A DNA stretch of 64,000 bases from a virus: positions 62,001 to 126,000 of IMG/VR virus record IMGVR_UViG_3300009408_000001; one strand, given 5' to 3'. The notes beneath the pieces are model-generated. The model was given only the letters and a program-made list of their open reading frames with translations. It did not search any database and was not told the origin of the DNA. The position numbers and the translations under genes were made by a program. Shown piece by piece: positions 54,927 to 62,543 of this stretch. How positions within the stretch are numbered: position 1 is the stretch's first letter; each line of letters starts with the position of its first letter.

Positions 54927-55187
54927 ATGTACGATACAATACCGGAACCACACAACGGCTCTAGACTGCTCACAATTAAGGAGTTAAACGACATGTACTT
55001 AGCTAGGTGCAGGGATATGTCGAACAACAGTATCCCAGAACGTCTTTTACACATAGCAGAAGCAGTACAGACCATAACGAAAGAAATGGCTTCTAGGAAC
55101 AATGTATCTGGGATGACTGCGGTTATGTCAAAGTGTAGCTATAACTTACATACAGAGAAACAGCATGAACATGGAAGACCCGACTAG
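54927..55187 (+). CDS. Small hypothetical protein
   Basis: 86 residues from ATG 54927 with CAGGAGTTAACA upstream; a longer reading begins inside the terminase terminator and is rejected. Helical, with an EAVQTITKEMASRNN segment. It overlaps a following short frame by 23 bases and belongs to a small operon ending with the dUTPase. Function unknown. Confidence 0.5.
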   Translation: MYDTIPEPHNGSRLLTIKELNDMYLARCRDMSNNSIPERLLHIAEAVQTITKEMASRNNVSGMTAVMSKCSYNLHTEKQHEHGRPD

Positions 55188-55248
55188 TCGACAAGATTCC
55201 ATCGCCCTGCTATTTGATGACCTATATGTCAGAGTACGTGCAATTTAA
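55165..55248 (+). CDS. Possible 27-residue microprotein
   Basis: ATG 55165 (a second Met at 55171) opens a frame MNMEDPTSRQDSIALLFDDL...VRAI that fills the gap up to the dUTPase start. Ribosome site is weak (AGAGAAACAGC). It could be a real coupled peptide or a remnant. Confidence 0.35.
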   Translation: MNMEDPTSRQDSIALLFDDLYVRVRAI

Positions 55249-55254
55249 CGGACC

Positions 55255-56016
55255 ATGGCATCCCTAACACGAAATAACTATCGTTCCTATTCTGGAACGC
55301 ACAACGGAACATTACCTATGTGTGAACAAGCGTTTAAAGAAGTTGTTGAAGCAGTGTTGGAATTCTCAAAAGAGAATGAAGAGGTTCGACTTAAGGACCC
55401 AGTGTGTTGTGAACGTACCCCGGATTGGAACATGGCCGGTGCAAGAGAGACCTCTGAGTTCCTTGGAACACTTGGTTTGGAGTGGTACAGTCCTATCGAA
55501 GCTGATCTGATCGAGTCACAGTTGGAGATCATTGACGTTCTAATTTGCATGGTACATCGCATGATAGAACAAACCGAAGAGCCTGAAGATGTAGCGTCCG
55601 AGTTAAAGGACATGTGGCTTGAATGCAAGTCCCATAACCTCGAGTACATGTCCATGCGGGACATGGCACTGAGCCTCATGCGTTCATTTATTAATGTGAA
55701 AGCCATAATGGTGATTACATTACTGTTCTTGACGAACATCATGAAACGTCTAGAGATGGAACCCGCTATGATCAGTGGGTTACTGGTAGGTAAGCTTATC
55801 CTCATTCGGTTCAGACACGCCTACGGTTTCCGAGAGGGTGCGTATGACAAGAACTGGAACGGAGTATCGGACAGTAAGGTAGTGTACCAGTTTCTCATGG
55901 GGACCAACATGGACCCTACGCGTTTACGAGAGCACCTGGCTTCTGAGTACAGCAAGTACCTTAAAACCATTGTACCCAGGACTGACACATCGCCATGGCT
56001 CTGTTTAAGCAGATGA
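55255..56016 (+). CDS. Dimeric (all-alpha) dUTPase
   Basis: 253 residues, ATG preceded by AACGGACC. All-helical with the metal-binding pattern of the dUTPase/MazG-type pyrophosphatases: ETSE near 64-67 and EIID at 91-94. The C-terminal signature GKLILIRFRHAYGFREGAYD followed by KNWNG corresponds to the GK..L..FR...GY..G.Y.K.W.G motif of dimeric dUTPases. It should hydrolyse dUTP to dUMP and diphosphate, keeping uracil out of phage DNA and supplying dUMP. The final 30 residues are not part of the family core. Confidence 0.75.
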   Translation: MASLTRNNYRSYSGTHNGTLPMCEQAFKEVVEAVLEFSKENEEVRLKDPVCCERTPDWNMAGARETSEFLGTLGLEWYSPIEADLIESQLEIIDVLICMVHRMIEQTEEPEDVASELKDMWLECKSHNLEYMSMRDMALSLMRSFINVKAIMVITLLFLTNIMKRLEMEPAMISGLLVGKLILIRFRHAYGFREGAYDKNWNGVSDSKVVYQFLMGTNMDPTRLREHLASEYSKYLKTIVPRTDTSPWLCLSR

Positions 56017-56055
56017 TGTAGGGTCTTAACTAGAGCTATCAATAGGAGAACACAC

Positions 56056-56127
56056 GTAACTAAAGAATACGTTGAAGATCACGTAAAGGAAATACATAAA
56101 CGGGTATCCCCGTGTAATTTGACCTAA
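56056..56127 (+). pseudogene. Short frame with ribosome site but no start codon
   Basis: After an AGGAG ribosome site (56045-56049) the next in-frame codon at normal spacing is GTA, then 22 sense codons (TKEYVEDHVKEIHKRVSPCN, LT) and TAA. A GTG-to-GTA change would explain loss of the start. The frame ends just before the terminator at 56141, as a last gene would. Confidence 0.3.
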
Positions 56128-56140
56128 TGACCGCATAAAG

Positions 56141-56170
56141 AAGAGGCCCTTAACGGGGCCTCTTCTTTTT
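56141..56170. terminator. Early-cassette-type terminator (GAGGCCC family)
   Basis: AAGAGGCCC / GGGCCTCTT stem with CTTTTT tail between the convergent dUTPase operon and the minus-strand gene ending at 56169; probably works both ways. Confidence 0.85.
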
Positions 56171-57818
56171 ATGTATAATGCTTGTAGGTTAGAATGCGGA
56201 GTGCTAAATAGACCAGTACCGCTATACGCGCAGGAGCGGTCGTAGAGCTGGACTTGTGCGCAATAGGTGATCTACTTAGGATATGTTCCATTTCGTCCCT
56301 TACGTACAGGATATCGGCATTTGTAACCTGTGATGACCGGAACATGTTCCTTAAGTTAACGACCAGGTGGATCATGGTATCTCCTGTCTTACCATTCTCC
56401 CGGTAGTAGTCGGTTATGTAGAGGATCATTTTTTTTACCATCTGGTGGATATCAAAGTACTTTGTATCCTCGTGGTGTTCCGATATGAAAGCCAACAGGA
56501 CCTTAACGTGTTTCATCTGCACAGTAGGAACCATGGCTAATGTCTGATCTAACAGATCGTCCTTAACCAAGTCAATCGGGTCTGCAATCACCCGGTCCAT
56601 TAGACGTACCAGAGTGTCGCTGTCGTCGACGTACTCCCGAATGGTTATCTCACCCTCCCTAGACACATAAGAAGACTGTGACATGACCCTGGTCTCCTTC
56701 TTAAGGAGATCGTGGTACAGTATGTTGATCTTCACCACCAACTTACGAATTCGTGTCTGGGTATCTGCCACTGCGTACAGAATCCGATCATCCGGTGCAA
56801 AGTCCATGAACGCCTTGTGATGCACACACGCCTTAGAACTCATGACTTCTGCACGGTGGTTAATGACCCCGCCCCAGGTATGGTACTTCTTAAGCAAAGA
56901 CTTCTTACTCAATGATTCGTACAGGGCCATTGCTACACTCTCTTGTGCAGCGTACTTATACGAGCGAGACATAAGCGAAGATAGGAACTTGTTATGCATC
57001 ATCCTCCATACTGCCTGAGAGGCGTACTGCTTGTCTTTGTCAGACAACTTAGGGTTGGTTAGAAATCGGTGTGCCAAGTAGACGTACGACATGTTCAATG
57101 CGGAACCGGTTACTTCCCACCCTGGGTTTACTTCTCTTTGATCGTGGTAATCGTCTACCAGTGCGCTCCAGTCGTCTACCCCTAGTATTTCCTCGATCCA
57201 AAGACGATCGTCGATTGAGGGGGCGTAGCGGAACTTATAGACCCCTACCAAGTTAGACCCCAGGAACTTTATGTTATCTTCTGACTTTGTTTCGAAGGCA
57301 TACACGTGTTCCATTACTTTCTGTGCGAACTTTCGATCAAAGGTAATGTGTTTTAGGTAATCCGTAAATACGGCTTTGATTGATTTGAACCTGCCTTTGG
57401 GATCTCGTTTCCATTCGGATTTGTCCTCGCTAGCCAGTGCCCTGAATTCTTTCCAGGTCCGGCTGGGTTTGTCTTGTCGGAAAGCCTCCATCGCTACGGC
57501 CATTTGTTCACCGGCTTCGTCTACATCATCTTCCGTATCATAGTTTGCATCACGGCCAGTGGCCTCATGCCAGGATGAAATATACTGGGTTTTTTTTACG
57601 TAAGTAGCGTAGTTGATGGTTGCGGAGATGTCCGTTTCCCACACGAGGTCGTCTGTGTCCACGTCCAGGGTGTACAGCCACACTGCCTTGTCTTGGGATG
57701 GGTTTGTTCCAGCGCCGTCTCCTGCGCGTTCTATGGCCTCTCCGGGTTGACTATACACCACCGTCTCAGATGGGAAACGAGTCATTGCTTCTTCTTTAAC
57801 TGCAACGTACATGTACAT
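56169..57818 (-). CDS. Conserved phage protein, probable virion protein
   Basis: 549 residues, ATG 57818 preceded by AGGGAACCCACAT (a second Met two codons on). Mostly helical, acidic in the first 120 residues, with Lys/Arg-rich helices after 130. A few hydrophobic residues at the extreme C terminus (IAVLVYLALRIL) could form one membrane helix. It is the only minus-strand gene between two early regions, with its stop in the terminator. Length and lack of early promoter suggest a late, structural role; no family recognised. Confidence 0.5.
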   Translation of the reverse strand: MYMYVAVKEEAMTRFPSETVVYSQPGEAIERAGDGAGTNPSQDKAVWLYTLDVDTDDLVWETDISATINYATYVKKTQYISSWHEATGRDANYDTEDDVDEAGEQMAVAMEAFRQDKPSRTWKEFRALASEDKSEWKRDPKGRFKSIKAVFTDYLKHITFDRKFAQKVMEHVYAFETKSEDNIKFLGSNLVGVYKFRYAPSIDDRLWIEEILGVDDWSALVDDYHDQREVNPGWEVTGSALNMSYVYLAHRFLTNPKLSDKDKQYASQAVWRMMHNKFLSSLMSRSYKYAAQESVAMALYESLSKKSLLKKYHTWGGVINHRAEVMSSKACVHHKAFMDFAPDDRILYAVADTQTRIRKLVVKINILYHDLLKKETRVMSQSSYVSREGEITIREYVDDSDTLVRLMDRVIADPIDLVKDDLLDQTLAMVPTVQMKHVKVLLAFISEHHEDTKYFDIHQMVKKMILYITDYYRENGKTGDTMIHLVVNLRNMFRSSQVTNADILYVRDEMEHILSRSPIAHKSSSTTAPARIAVLVYLALRILTYKHYT

Positions 57819-57864
57819 ATGTGGGTTCCCTATGGTAAGTATAGGATCCGACGTATTTCAAAAC

Positions 57865-57897
57865 AATATTACCTTACTGATAACACGTCCGTGTTAT
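57865..57897 (+). promoter_or_regulatory. Early-type promoter box with leader hairpin (copy 6)
   Basis: AATATTAC (57865-57872) preceded by AAAAC; hairpin ATAACAC / GTGTTAT (57880-57897), then CTAATTGGAGCTTTACTT and ATG 57921. Confidence 0.8.
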
Positions 57898-57920
57898 TTA
57901 TTCTAATTGGAGCTTTACTT

Positions 57921-58742
57921 ATGAACAAACCTGTCTTTTTCAATCGTAATGTTCCCCTTGATGAATTCAAGGATCTCTTCGAAACAAAACTGGTGCCGGT
58001 TGAACTGGGTCGACATTACCTGCGTCCACCACAGGCAACCATGACCTCCTCGTGGGTAGCCGGTACTGACGTAATTCGCCATGTCACTGTACCCGGGTAT
58101 GACCACGATTGGGCGATGGTGTACGGTAGCATTGTAACCGAGACAGTACACATTGTTCCCCTGATCCCTCACATGGACGGTGTTACCCAGAGTATCCTGT
58201 TACTATTGGTAGACCACCGAAATTGCACACTGGACCTTGTAGAGGTAGTTTACACCGAGGAGCCGATTCACACCCTAACCGGGGAGGACATCATAGCACG
58301 TGTATCTGCGTACCTTCAAGCCGAACGTGAGAATGTGCTTTTATTGGAACGCGTTGAAGCAGACGATGGGTTTACGAACTGGCCCGACCCCGATGTGTTC
58401 CAAATCGAAGGCGGTACCCTGAGCGGACTTGCACACGCCATTGAAAGGGGGGGTAACCCCATGCTAGCGAAACATGTCCGGGAAACCCTGGTCGGGATGC
58501 AGGGTGATGGGAATACCGACCCTACAACTATGACATGGGATGCCACGGAGTATTTACGGATGTGGGGTAGTCCTGCGTCCACGGTGGAAACGGGAGAACC
58601 CGAGGGTGAATCCCAGAGACATAGTTTGGACGATGAAGTGGAACCTAATAGCGTAACCTGGGCACTGGACGATGCCACTGTGTCGGCCATTGCAGCATTG
58701 CTGATTGAAGCCCACCTACCGGAGGACCAGGGCGATGACTGA
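57921..58742 (+). CDS. Unknown early protein
   Basis: 273 residues from ATG 57921 (TTGGAGCTTTACTT). The first 130 residues are beta-rich, the rest helical and acidic, with a Glu/Gly/Ser linker near 225. An open frame extends upstream through the promoter into the minus-strand gene and is rejected. It overlaps the next gene by eight bases. Function unknown. Confidence 0.6.
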   Translation: MNKPVFFNRNVPLDEFKDLFETKLVPVELGRHYLRPPQATMTSSWVAGTDVIRHVTVPGYDHDWAMVYGSIVTETVHIVPLIPHMDGVTQSILLLLVDHRNCTLDLVEVVYTEEPIHTLTGEDIIARVSAYLQAERENVLLLERVEADDGFTNWPDPDVFQIEGGTLSGLAHAIERGGNPMLAKHVRETLVGMQGDGNTDPTTMTWDATEYLRMWGSPASTVETGEPEGESQRHSLDDEVEPNSVTWALDDATVSAIAALLIEAHLPEDQGDD

Positions 58743-59010
58743 GAAGTCGGGTAATAATGCGAGTCGTACCGAAAAGGGATTCGACATCGTAGTTGATGCA
58801 TTGTCTGACGTACCAGAGGTGTATGTACGCCATATGAACGAACATCTTTTAACAGATAAAGGAAAGAGTAATATGAAAAACAACGCCTACGGGAGTGGGG
58901 TTCTCCCCCGGACATGGGGGTCTAATAGATCCGTGGCAACCAGACCGAACAACCATAAGCAAGGGGGACCCGTACAGTCTCGTGGAAAGGGCAAAAGTAA
59001 GCGGTACTAA
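58735..59010 (+). CDS. Small early protein with KGKSKRY tail
   Basis: 91 residues, ATG inside the end of the preceding gene with CCGGAGGACC upstream. Helical acidic first half; basic Gly-rich C terminus ending QSRGKGKSKRY. The same frame stays open beyond the TAA for 77 more codons and ends KGKGKVKRY, so a paralogous copy follows. The basic tail could bind nucleic acid. Confidence 0.5.
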   Translation: MTEKSGNNASRTEKGFDIVVDALSDVPEVYVRHMNEHLLTDKGKSNMKNNAYGSGVLPRTWGSNRSVATRPNNHKQGGPVQSRGKGKSKRY

Positions 59011-59243
59011 CCCAAGGGGATTGACCTGTGTAAAAGCGATAAGTGTGAAACAGGTGGAGATGAACCCTTTAGAGACCCGTTCGATGAACGCATCAAACAC
59101 TATACCAGTGTATACGACATCGGGTCCTCACACCCCCTATACTTGAACAGCCCTTCTGAGTACACGGTTACACGTAAGACTTACCTTACTACCTTACCAG
59201 GTCCTCGTATGTCTAAAGGTAAAGGTAAGGTTAAACGGTACTG
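59011..59243 (+). pseudogene. In-frame continuation: readthrough extension or start-less paralogue
   Basis: Directly after the TAA of the preceding gene, in the same frame, 77 codons remain open and end with MSKGKGKVKRY and TGA, mirroring the RGKGKSKRY end upstream. There is no ATG, GTG or TTG start in a sensible place near its beginning. Either the TAA is read through at low level, or this is a tandem duplicate whose N terminus was lost. Confidence 0.45.
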
Positions 59244-59360
59244 ATATACCTTCACTTCTTTCACTTCTATTATTAATAAAGGAGGTACCTATAGTGTAGA
59301 CGTCATACGCACCTATCCTGTAAAAGGGATAGGGGTGGAGATGAACCCTTTAGAGACCCG
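59053..59360 (+). repeat. 27-base direct repeat pair
   Basis: Identical 27-base sequences at 59053-59079 and 59334-59360 (beginning GGTGGAGATGAACCC, ending GAGACCCG). The first lies in the open frame after 59011, the second in non-coding DNA, marking a partial duplication. Confidence 0.75.
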
Positions 59361-59674
59361 AAGGGTCTAATAGATAAGTGAACGAAGTGAACTCCTTACT
59401 ACCTAACCATAACAGTTACTAGAGTAGTTAAGGTAATGACAATAGAGGACTAAAGGGTAGTACTGACTATACCCTATACATGAAGGTAACTATACACTAC
59501 CTTTAATGTAATGGTTACTACTTGACATACGGGATTAGACCTGATTAAGGATAAGGGATAGATAGACTTAACATAGATACATGATAGTAATACATGTAAG
59601 CTATGAGGTAATGAGATACACTGAAGTGATAAGGGTAAGTAATGATGCTTACTCTAAACTAGGGGAATGCGAAA
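59244..59674 (+). other. 431-base AT-rich region without a gene
   Basis: No frame with start and ribosome site longer than a few codons. It holds a perfect GGAGGT site (59281-59286) followed seven bases later by GTG-TAG, a CCTATCC / GGGATAGG hairpin (about 59311-59332), and a second copy (59334-59360) of a 27-base sequence also found at 59053-59079. Then comes a purine-rich stretch dense in GTAA, GATA and ATGA words with stops in all frames. No tRNA cloverleaf seen. Confidence 0.5.
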
Positions 59675-60154
59675 ATGAGTAATACAGTGGTTAAAGGGGT
59701 TGTACCACTTCTTAGCTTACATGACCCCATTCGTCCACCTGTAGAGGACTGTGACCTATACACCGGACCTAACGGAGACCAGATCATCGTAATGCCCGAT
59801 GGCAACCACCTGCTTATTCGGCATAGCGAACACTATACGCTGCCTTACGTCATTGACTTACCCCTTACCTTGGATATCCACGCTAGGTCGGATAAGTGGA
59901 GACGGGGGTGGGAAGACACTCACTTACAAGTTAGAGAACAGGTGTTGACTATAACGACATGGGGTTCCCATAGTAGTCGTCGAGTTTTAGTTAGGAACCG
60001 CCCCATCTTGGGAATGGTTCCTCTTTCTGGGAAACGCTTACCTAAACAACAAGTCTGTATGTTAAAGGATCGTTCCCTTATCCTTGTTAACCCAGAGACA
60101 GCGGAAATAACTGAGCTGTATACACAGAAACCTACCGGGCGTAAAGAGCAATGA
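59675..60154 (+). CDS. Unknown beta-rich protein
   Basis: 159 residues, ATG preceded by AGGGGAATGCGAAA. Strand-rich with short repeats of turn and strand (NGDQIIVMPDGNHLLIRHSE, KDRSLILVNPETAEITEL), resembling single blades of a propeller, and a basic tail. No early promoter box is visible in the 400 bases upstream. It overlaps the following gene by four bases. Confidence 0.55.
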   Translation: MSNTVVKGVVPLLSLHDPIRPPVEDCDLYTGPNGDQIIVMPDGNHLLIRHSEHYTLPYVIDLPLTLDIHARSDKWRRGWEDTHLQVREQVLTITTWGSHSSRRVLVRNRPILGMVPLSGKRLPKQQVCMLKDRSLILVNPETAEITELYTQKPTGRKEQ

Positions 60155-60348
60155 ATGCTGAAGGGGTACACATGTACCCCCTTGTGGGAGAACGCAGCTG
60201 TGAGGGCATTCTAGAGGGTACAGTACGTATAGAAAGGGACCTGCCACAGTACAACCAATACGATTTACTGGATAATGGTTCGAACGTAGGTGTCAACGTA
60301 TCCCGATATACGAACCAAAGTCAGTTACATATCCCAGTAACAGCATAA
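60151..60348 (+). CDS. Small hypothetical protein
   Basis: 65 residues, start overlapping the previous stop (ATGA). Contains GILEGTVRIERDLPQYNQYD and a polar C terminus. Ends at a terminator. No family recognised. Confidence 0.5.
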   Translation: MNAEGVHMYPLVGERSCEGILEGTVRIERDLPQYNQYDLLDNGSNVGVNVSRYTNQSQLHIPVTA

Positions 60349-60352
60349 GCAG

Positions 60353-60385
60353 GAGGCCCCGTTAAGGGCCTTTTCTTTTTTCTTT
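60353..60385 (+). terminator. Rho-independent terminator
   Basis: Stem AGGCCC / GGGCCT with loop CGTTA and tail TTTTCTTTTTT. It resembles the GAGGCCC family with the loop reversed. Confidence 0.85.
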
Positions 60386-60407
60386 GCCCTCACGCATATT
60401 TCAAAAC

Positions 60408-60440
60408 CATATTACCTTACTGATAACACATCCGTGTTAT
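60408..60440 (+). promoter_or_regulatory. Early-type promoter box with leader hairpin (copy 7), gene lost
   Basis: CATATTAC (60408-60415), hairpin ATAACAC / GTGTTAT with loop ATCC (60423-60440), then CTAATTGGATATCG. The usual ribosome site is TTGGAT rather than TTGGAG, and no gene starts there; the next credible start is the TTG at 60550. Confidence 0.7.
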
Positions 60441-60549
60441 TGATTCTAATTGGATATCGAACACGTGTTCGATGATAGAGTGCACGGACTACTGAAGGAA
60501 GACCAGTCCATGGTATCTATTTACATCCAAGCCACCTGAGGATAAGTAA

Positions 60550-60726
60550 TTGTTCCTGTACATCCCTAAAAAGAAACCAGTTCCTAAACGTGGAGATATC
60601 ATCTCCACCCGGGGTAATGTAACCTACGTTCGTTTTAAGGTAGAACCCCGCCGGTTCATTAAGGGGTCTAGTGAAAAATGCGTCAGGGTTAACCCTGACA
60701 AGGACGATACCGATAAACCAACATAA
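60550..60726 (+). CDS. Small basic protein, TTG start
   Basis: 58 residues. TTG 60550 follows CTGAGGATAAGTAA; there is no other start in frame nearby. Very basic (FLYIPKKKPVPKRGD... KVEPRRFIKGSSEKCVRVNP), with a small beta-barrel-like pattern, then an acidic tail. It ends four bases before a terminator of the early family, and an early promoter lies 110 bases upstream. A preceding nine-codon frame (60511-60540) may be a remnant or leader. Function unknown; a nucleic-acid-binding role is possible. Confidence 0.5.
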   Translation: MFLYIPKKKPVPKRGDIISTRGNVTYVRFKVEPRRFIKGSSEKCVRVNPDKDDTDKPT

Positions 60727-60730
60727 ATAG

Positions 60731-60757
60731 GAGGCCCTTCACGGGGCCTCTTTTTTA
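60731..60757 (+). terminator. Early-cassette terminator (GAGGCCC family)
   Basis: GAGGCCC / GGGCCTC stem with T6 tail, as at 42562 and 62490. Confidence 0.9.
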
Positions 60758-60781
60758 TTTGCGTTCCAGCCATTATTAAGA

Positions 60782-60817
60782 ACCACATTGTTATTTAATT
60801 CATTTGGAGATTTAAAG
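60782..60817 (+). promoter_or_regulatory. Deleted copy of the early promoter leader
   Basis: The sequence ATTATTAAGAACCACATT joins directly to GTTATTTAATTCATTTGGAG. Compared with the copy at 42606-42670, 22 bases are missing, covering the last two bases of the box (AC) and the 5' half of the hairpin. The ribosome site and start are intact. Confidence 0.75.
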
Positions 60818-61480
60818 ATGAATAACCGCTTAGAAACAAAAGTCTGTGTAGGCCCCTATCTAATATCCGTATCAAAGGGGACAGTATGCATAACTGCTAT
60901 GGATTCTGTACCCTCCGAAATGGGGAAACCCAAGTTTAAAGACGCAGTTGGAATTATCCCGGGTGCCGGAAGTCGTGTTTACATTGTGTGTTCCTCCGGA
61001 CGCAAGGAACTGGCCATTCGGGAATACAATGTGTATGGGAATGAGTCCGTCGATGTAGAACTAGCCATGGCGACTTGCACTCGTCTAGGTATGGAAGAAG
61101 CCGGACCTTACTCGTGTACCCGGGTACACGATGGGATTTTGTACCACAGTAGGGACATGTCCGAATCCCAGACAATGGTACCGGTACCCATTGGGGTCGG
61201 TTTAAAGGTGCGTGGTTTGATTGGTAACCTCTCCACCCCTACGGTGGTCATATTGGAAGATGGTACCGTTCTGTCGCTGACTGCCAATGGAAAACTAACG
61301 TTCTTATTTACAACGGTTAATCCGTACGAAGATGAACTTGCAGTACACCATTACAGTAAGCCCACGAACGATGGAGATCCTGGACAAATAGTACAGTGGT
61401 GGAAATCTTACCATGAACTAACGACACTGGCTTCAAAGTACTACGACAACATAGTCCCTTCCAAGAAAAACATAACCTAG
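60818..61480 (+). CDS. Unknown beta-rich early-type protein
   Basis: 220 residues from ATG 60818 (TTGGAGATTTAAAG). Strands alternate through residues 10-180 (PYLISVSKGTVCITAMDS; TPTVVILEDGTVLSLTANGK), resembling the gene at 42671 in style and sharing its leader. It ends with QWWKSYHELTTLASKYYDN. Its own promoter is damaged, so expression may rely on readthrough. The next gene follows after nine bases with AGGAGAACAAC. Confidence 0.55.
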   Translation: MNNRLETKVCVGPYLISVSKGTVCITAMDSVPSEMGKPKFKDAVGIIPGAGSRVYIVCSSGRKELAIREYNVYGNESVDVELAMATCTRLGMEEAGPYSCTRVHDGILYHSRDMSESQTMVPVPIGVGLKVRGLIGNLSTPTVVILEDGTVLSLTANGKLTFLFTTVNPYEDELAVHHYSKPTNDGDPGQIVQWWKSYHELTTLASKYYDNIVPSKKNIT

Positions 61481-61489
61481 GAGAACAAC

Positions 61490-62470
61490 ATGACAAAATG
61501 TGAAGTATATGCAAATCACAAATTCGAAGGATACCTTCGGTTCAGTCAAGATTACATTGTCCTTCTTACCCCCTGTATGGATGATACCATCCGCTGGCAT
61601 AATGTCGTGCCCCCAGAAGGAGTAGATGTAGAGGTACACATTAAGGTAACCCAGGAAATGTTCGCGGCAGAAGGTGTCAAAGCCCTTGATAGACTGTTTA
61701 AACGAGTAACCCCTGAAGAACGGGAAGCCGTGCTTAACGCACACGGTTACGTAGACCTATATGGCGCATCGTACATGGTACACAACGGAACCCTATATTA
61801 CTTCATGGGCGATAACGTGTACACTGTCTTTGAGTTTTATCCCGTTACGGGGATTGTCCGTGATGGTTTGAGTGTGGTTACCACACAATCTTTCAAAGGC
61901 AAACCAATCGGACAGTACCGGGTAAGTCCAGAAAAGCCAGTACCCTTGTTGTTGGACCAAGACAACGAGCTGAACATTCCTAACTTACTCCCTTCCACTA
62001 CCTCCCTCTTGGATTTACAGCAGTTGGTCCGAGTCCCAGTGAGGCGACATTCCGGTGTGGCCAACTGGAACGTGGACATCACAAGAGCAGATACTACAGC
62101 GCACGTGATGCGTATTCACCATGACGATACTGATCTCGAATTTGAAATCGTTAATGGTTCGGTAACGGTGACTTCAGGCGGAGGCATTAGTGAAATAAAG
62201 ATTCAAGATGACCGGGTTGCATATTCCCTATGTCCAGTTGGTAACGACCGGTTATTAATCACATGTACGGATAATACAGTTTGGGAAACCTCTGTCGAGG
62301 GTGAAGTGATGTTAGCAACCCACCCATATGTTCCAGGCTACACGGTAACTGCGGTGTGTACCTTGGACCCTACGGAAGAAGACCCAGCGTGTTTCCGGGT
62401 TGACGCCATTCGTGTGGTAGACGGTGTGTTGGTACGGGGGTTCAACCTGGGTTATCTATTCTTTAGTTAA
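61490..62470 (+). CDS. Unknown beta-rich early-type protein
   Basis: 326 residues, ATG preceded by CTAGGAGAACAAC. A short helical segment (about 50-85, TQEMFAAEGVKALDRLFKRV) interrupts an otherwise strand-rich protein; residues 90-140 and 195-326 have propeller-like strand-turn repeats (GASYMVHNGTLYYFMGDNVY; DNTVWETSVEGEVMLATHP). It forms one unit with the preceding gene and ends 20 bases before a terminator. Function unknown. Confidence 0.55.
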   Translation: MTKCEVYANHKFEGYLRFSQDYIVLLTPCMDDTIRWHNVVPPEGVDVEVHIKVTQEMFAAEGVKALDRLFKRVTPEEREAVLNAHGYVDLYGASYMVHNGTLYYFMGDNVYTVFEFYPVTGIVRDGLSVVTTQSFKGKPIGQYRVSPEKPVPLLLDQDNELNIPNLLPSTTSLLDLQQLVRVPVRRHSGVANWNVDITRADTTAHVMRIHHDDTDLEFEIVNGSVTVTSGGGISEIKIQDDRVAYSLCPVGNDRLLITCTDNTVWETSVEGEVMLATHPYVPGYTVTAVCTLDPTEEDPACFRVDAIRVVDGVLVRGFNLGYLFFS

Positions 62471-62489
62471 CCGACGACGACATAAATAA

Positions 62490-62520
62490 GAGGCCCTTAA
62501 CGGGGCCTCTTTCTTTTTTA
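62490..62520 (+). terminator. Early-cassette terminator (GAGGCCC family)
   Basis: GAGGCCC / GGGCCTC stem, loop TTAACG, tail TTTCTTTTTT. Confidence 0.9.
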
Positions 62521-62543
62521 CCGTTTCAGACATTATTAAGAAC

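Noticed and set aside
57693-57920. Upstream extension of the 57921 gene
   Set aside because: It would begin inside the opposing minus-strand gene and run through the early promoter and hairpin.
59244-59674. tRNA genes or other structured RNA in the non-coding stretch
   Set aside because: No T-loop GTTCRA motif or four-arm fold could be found; a small RNA remains possible but unsupported.
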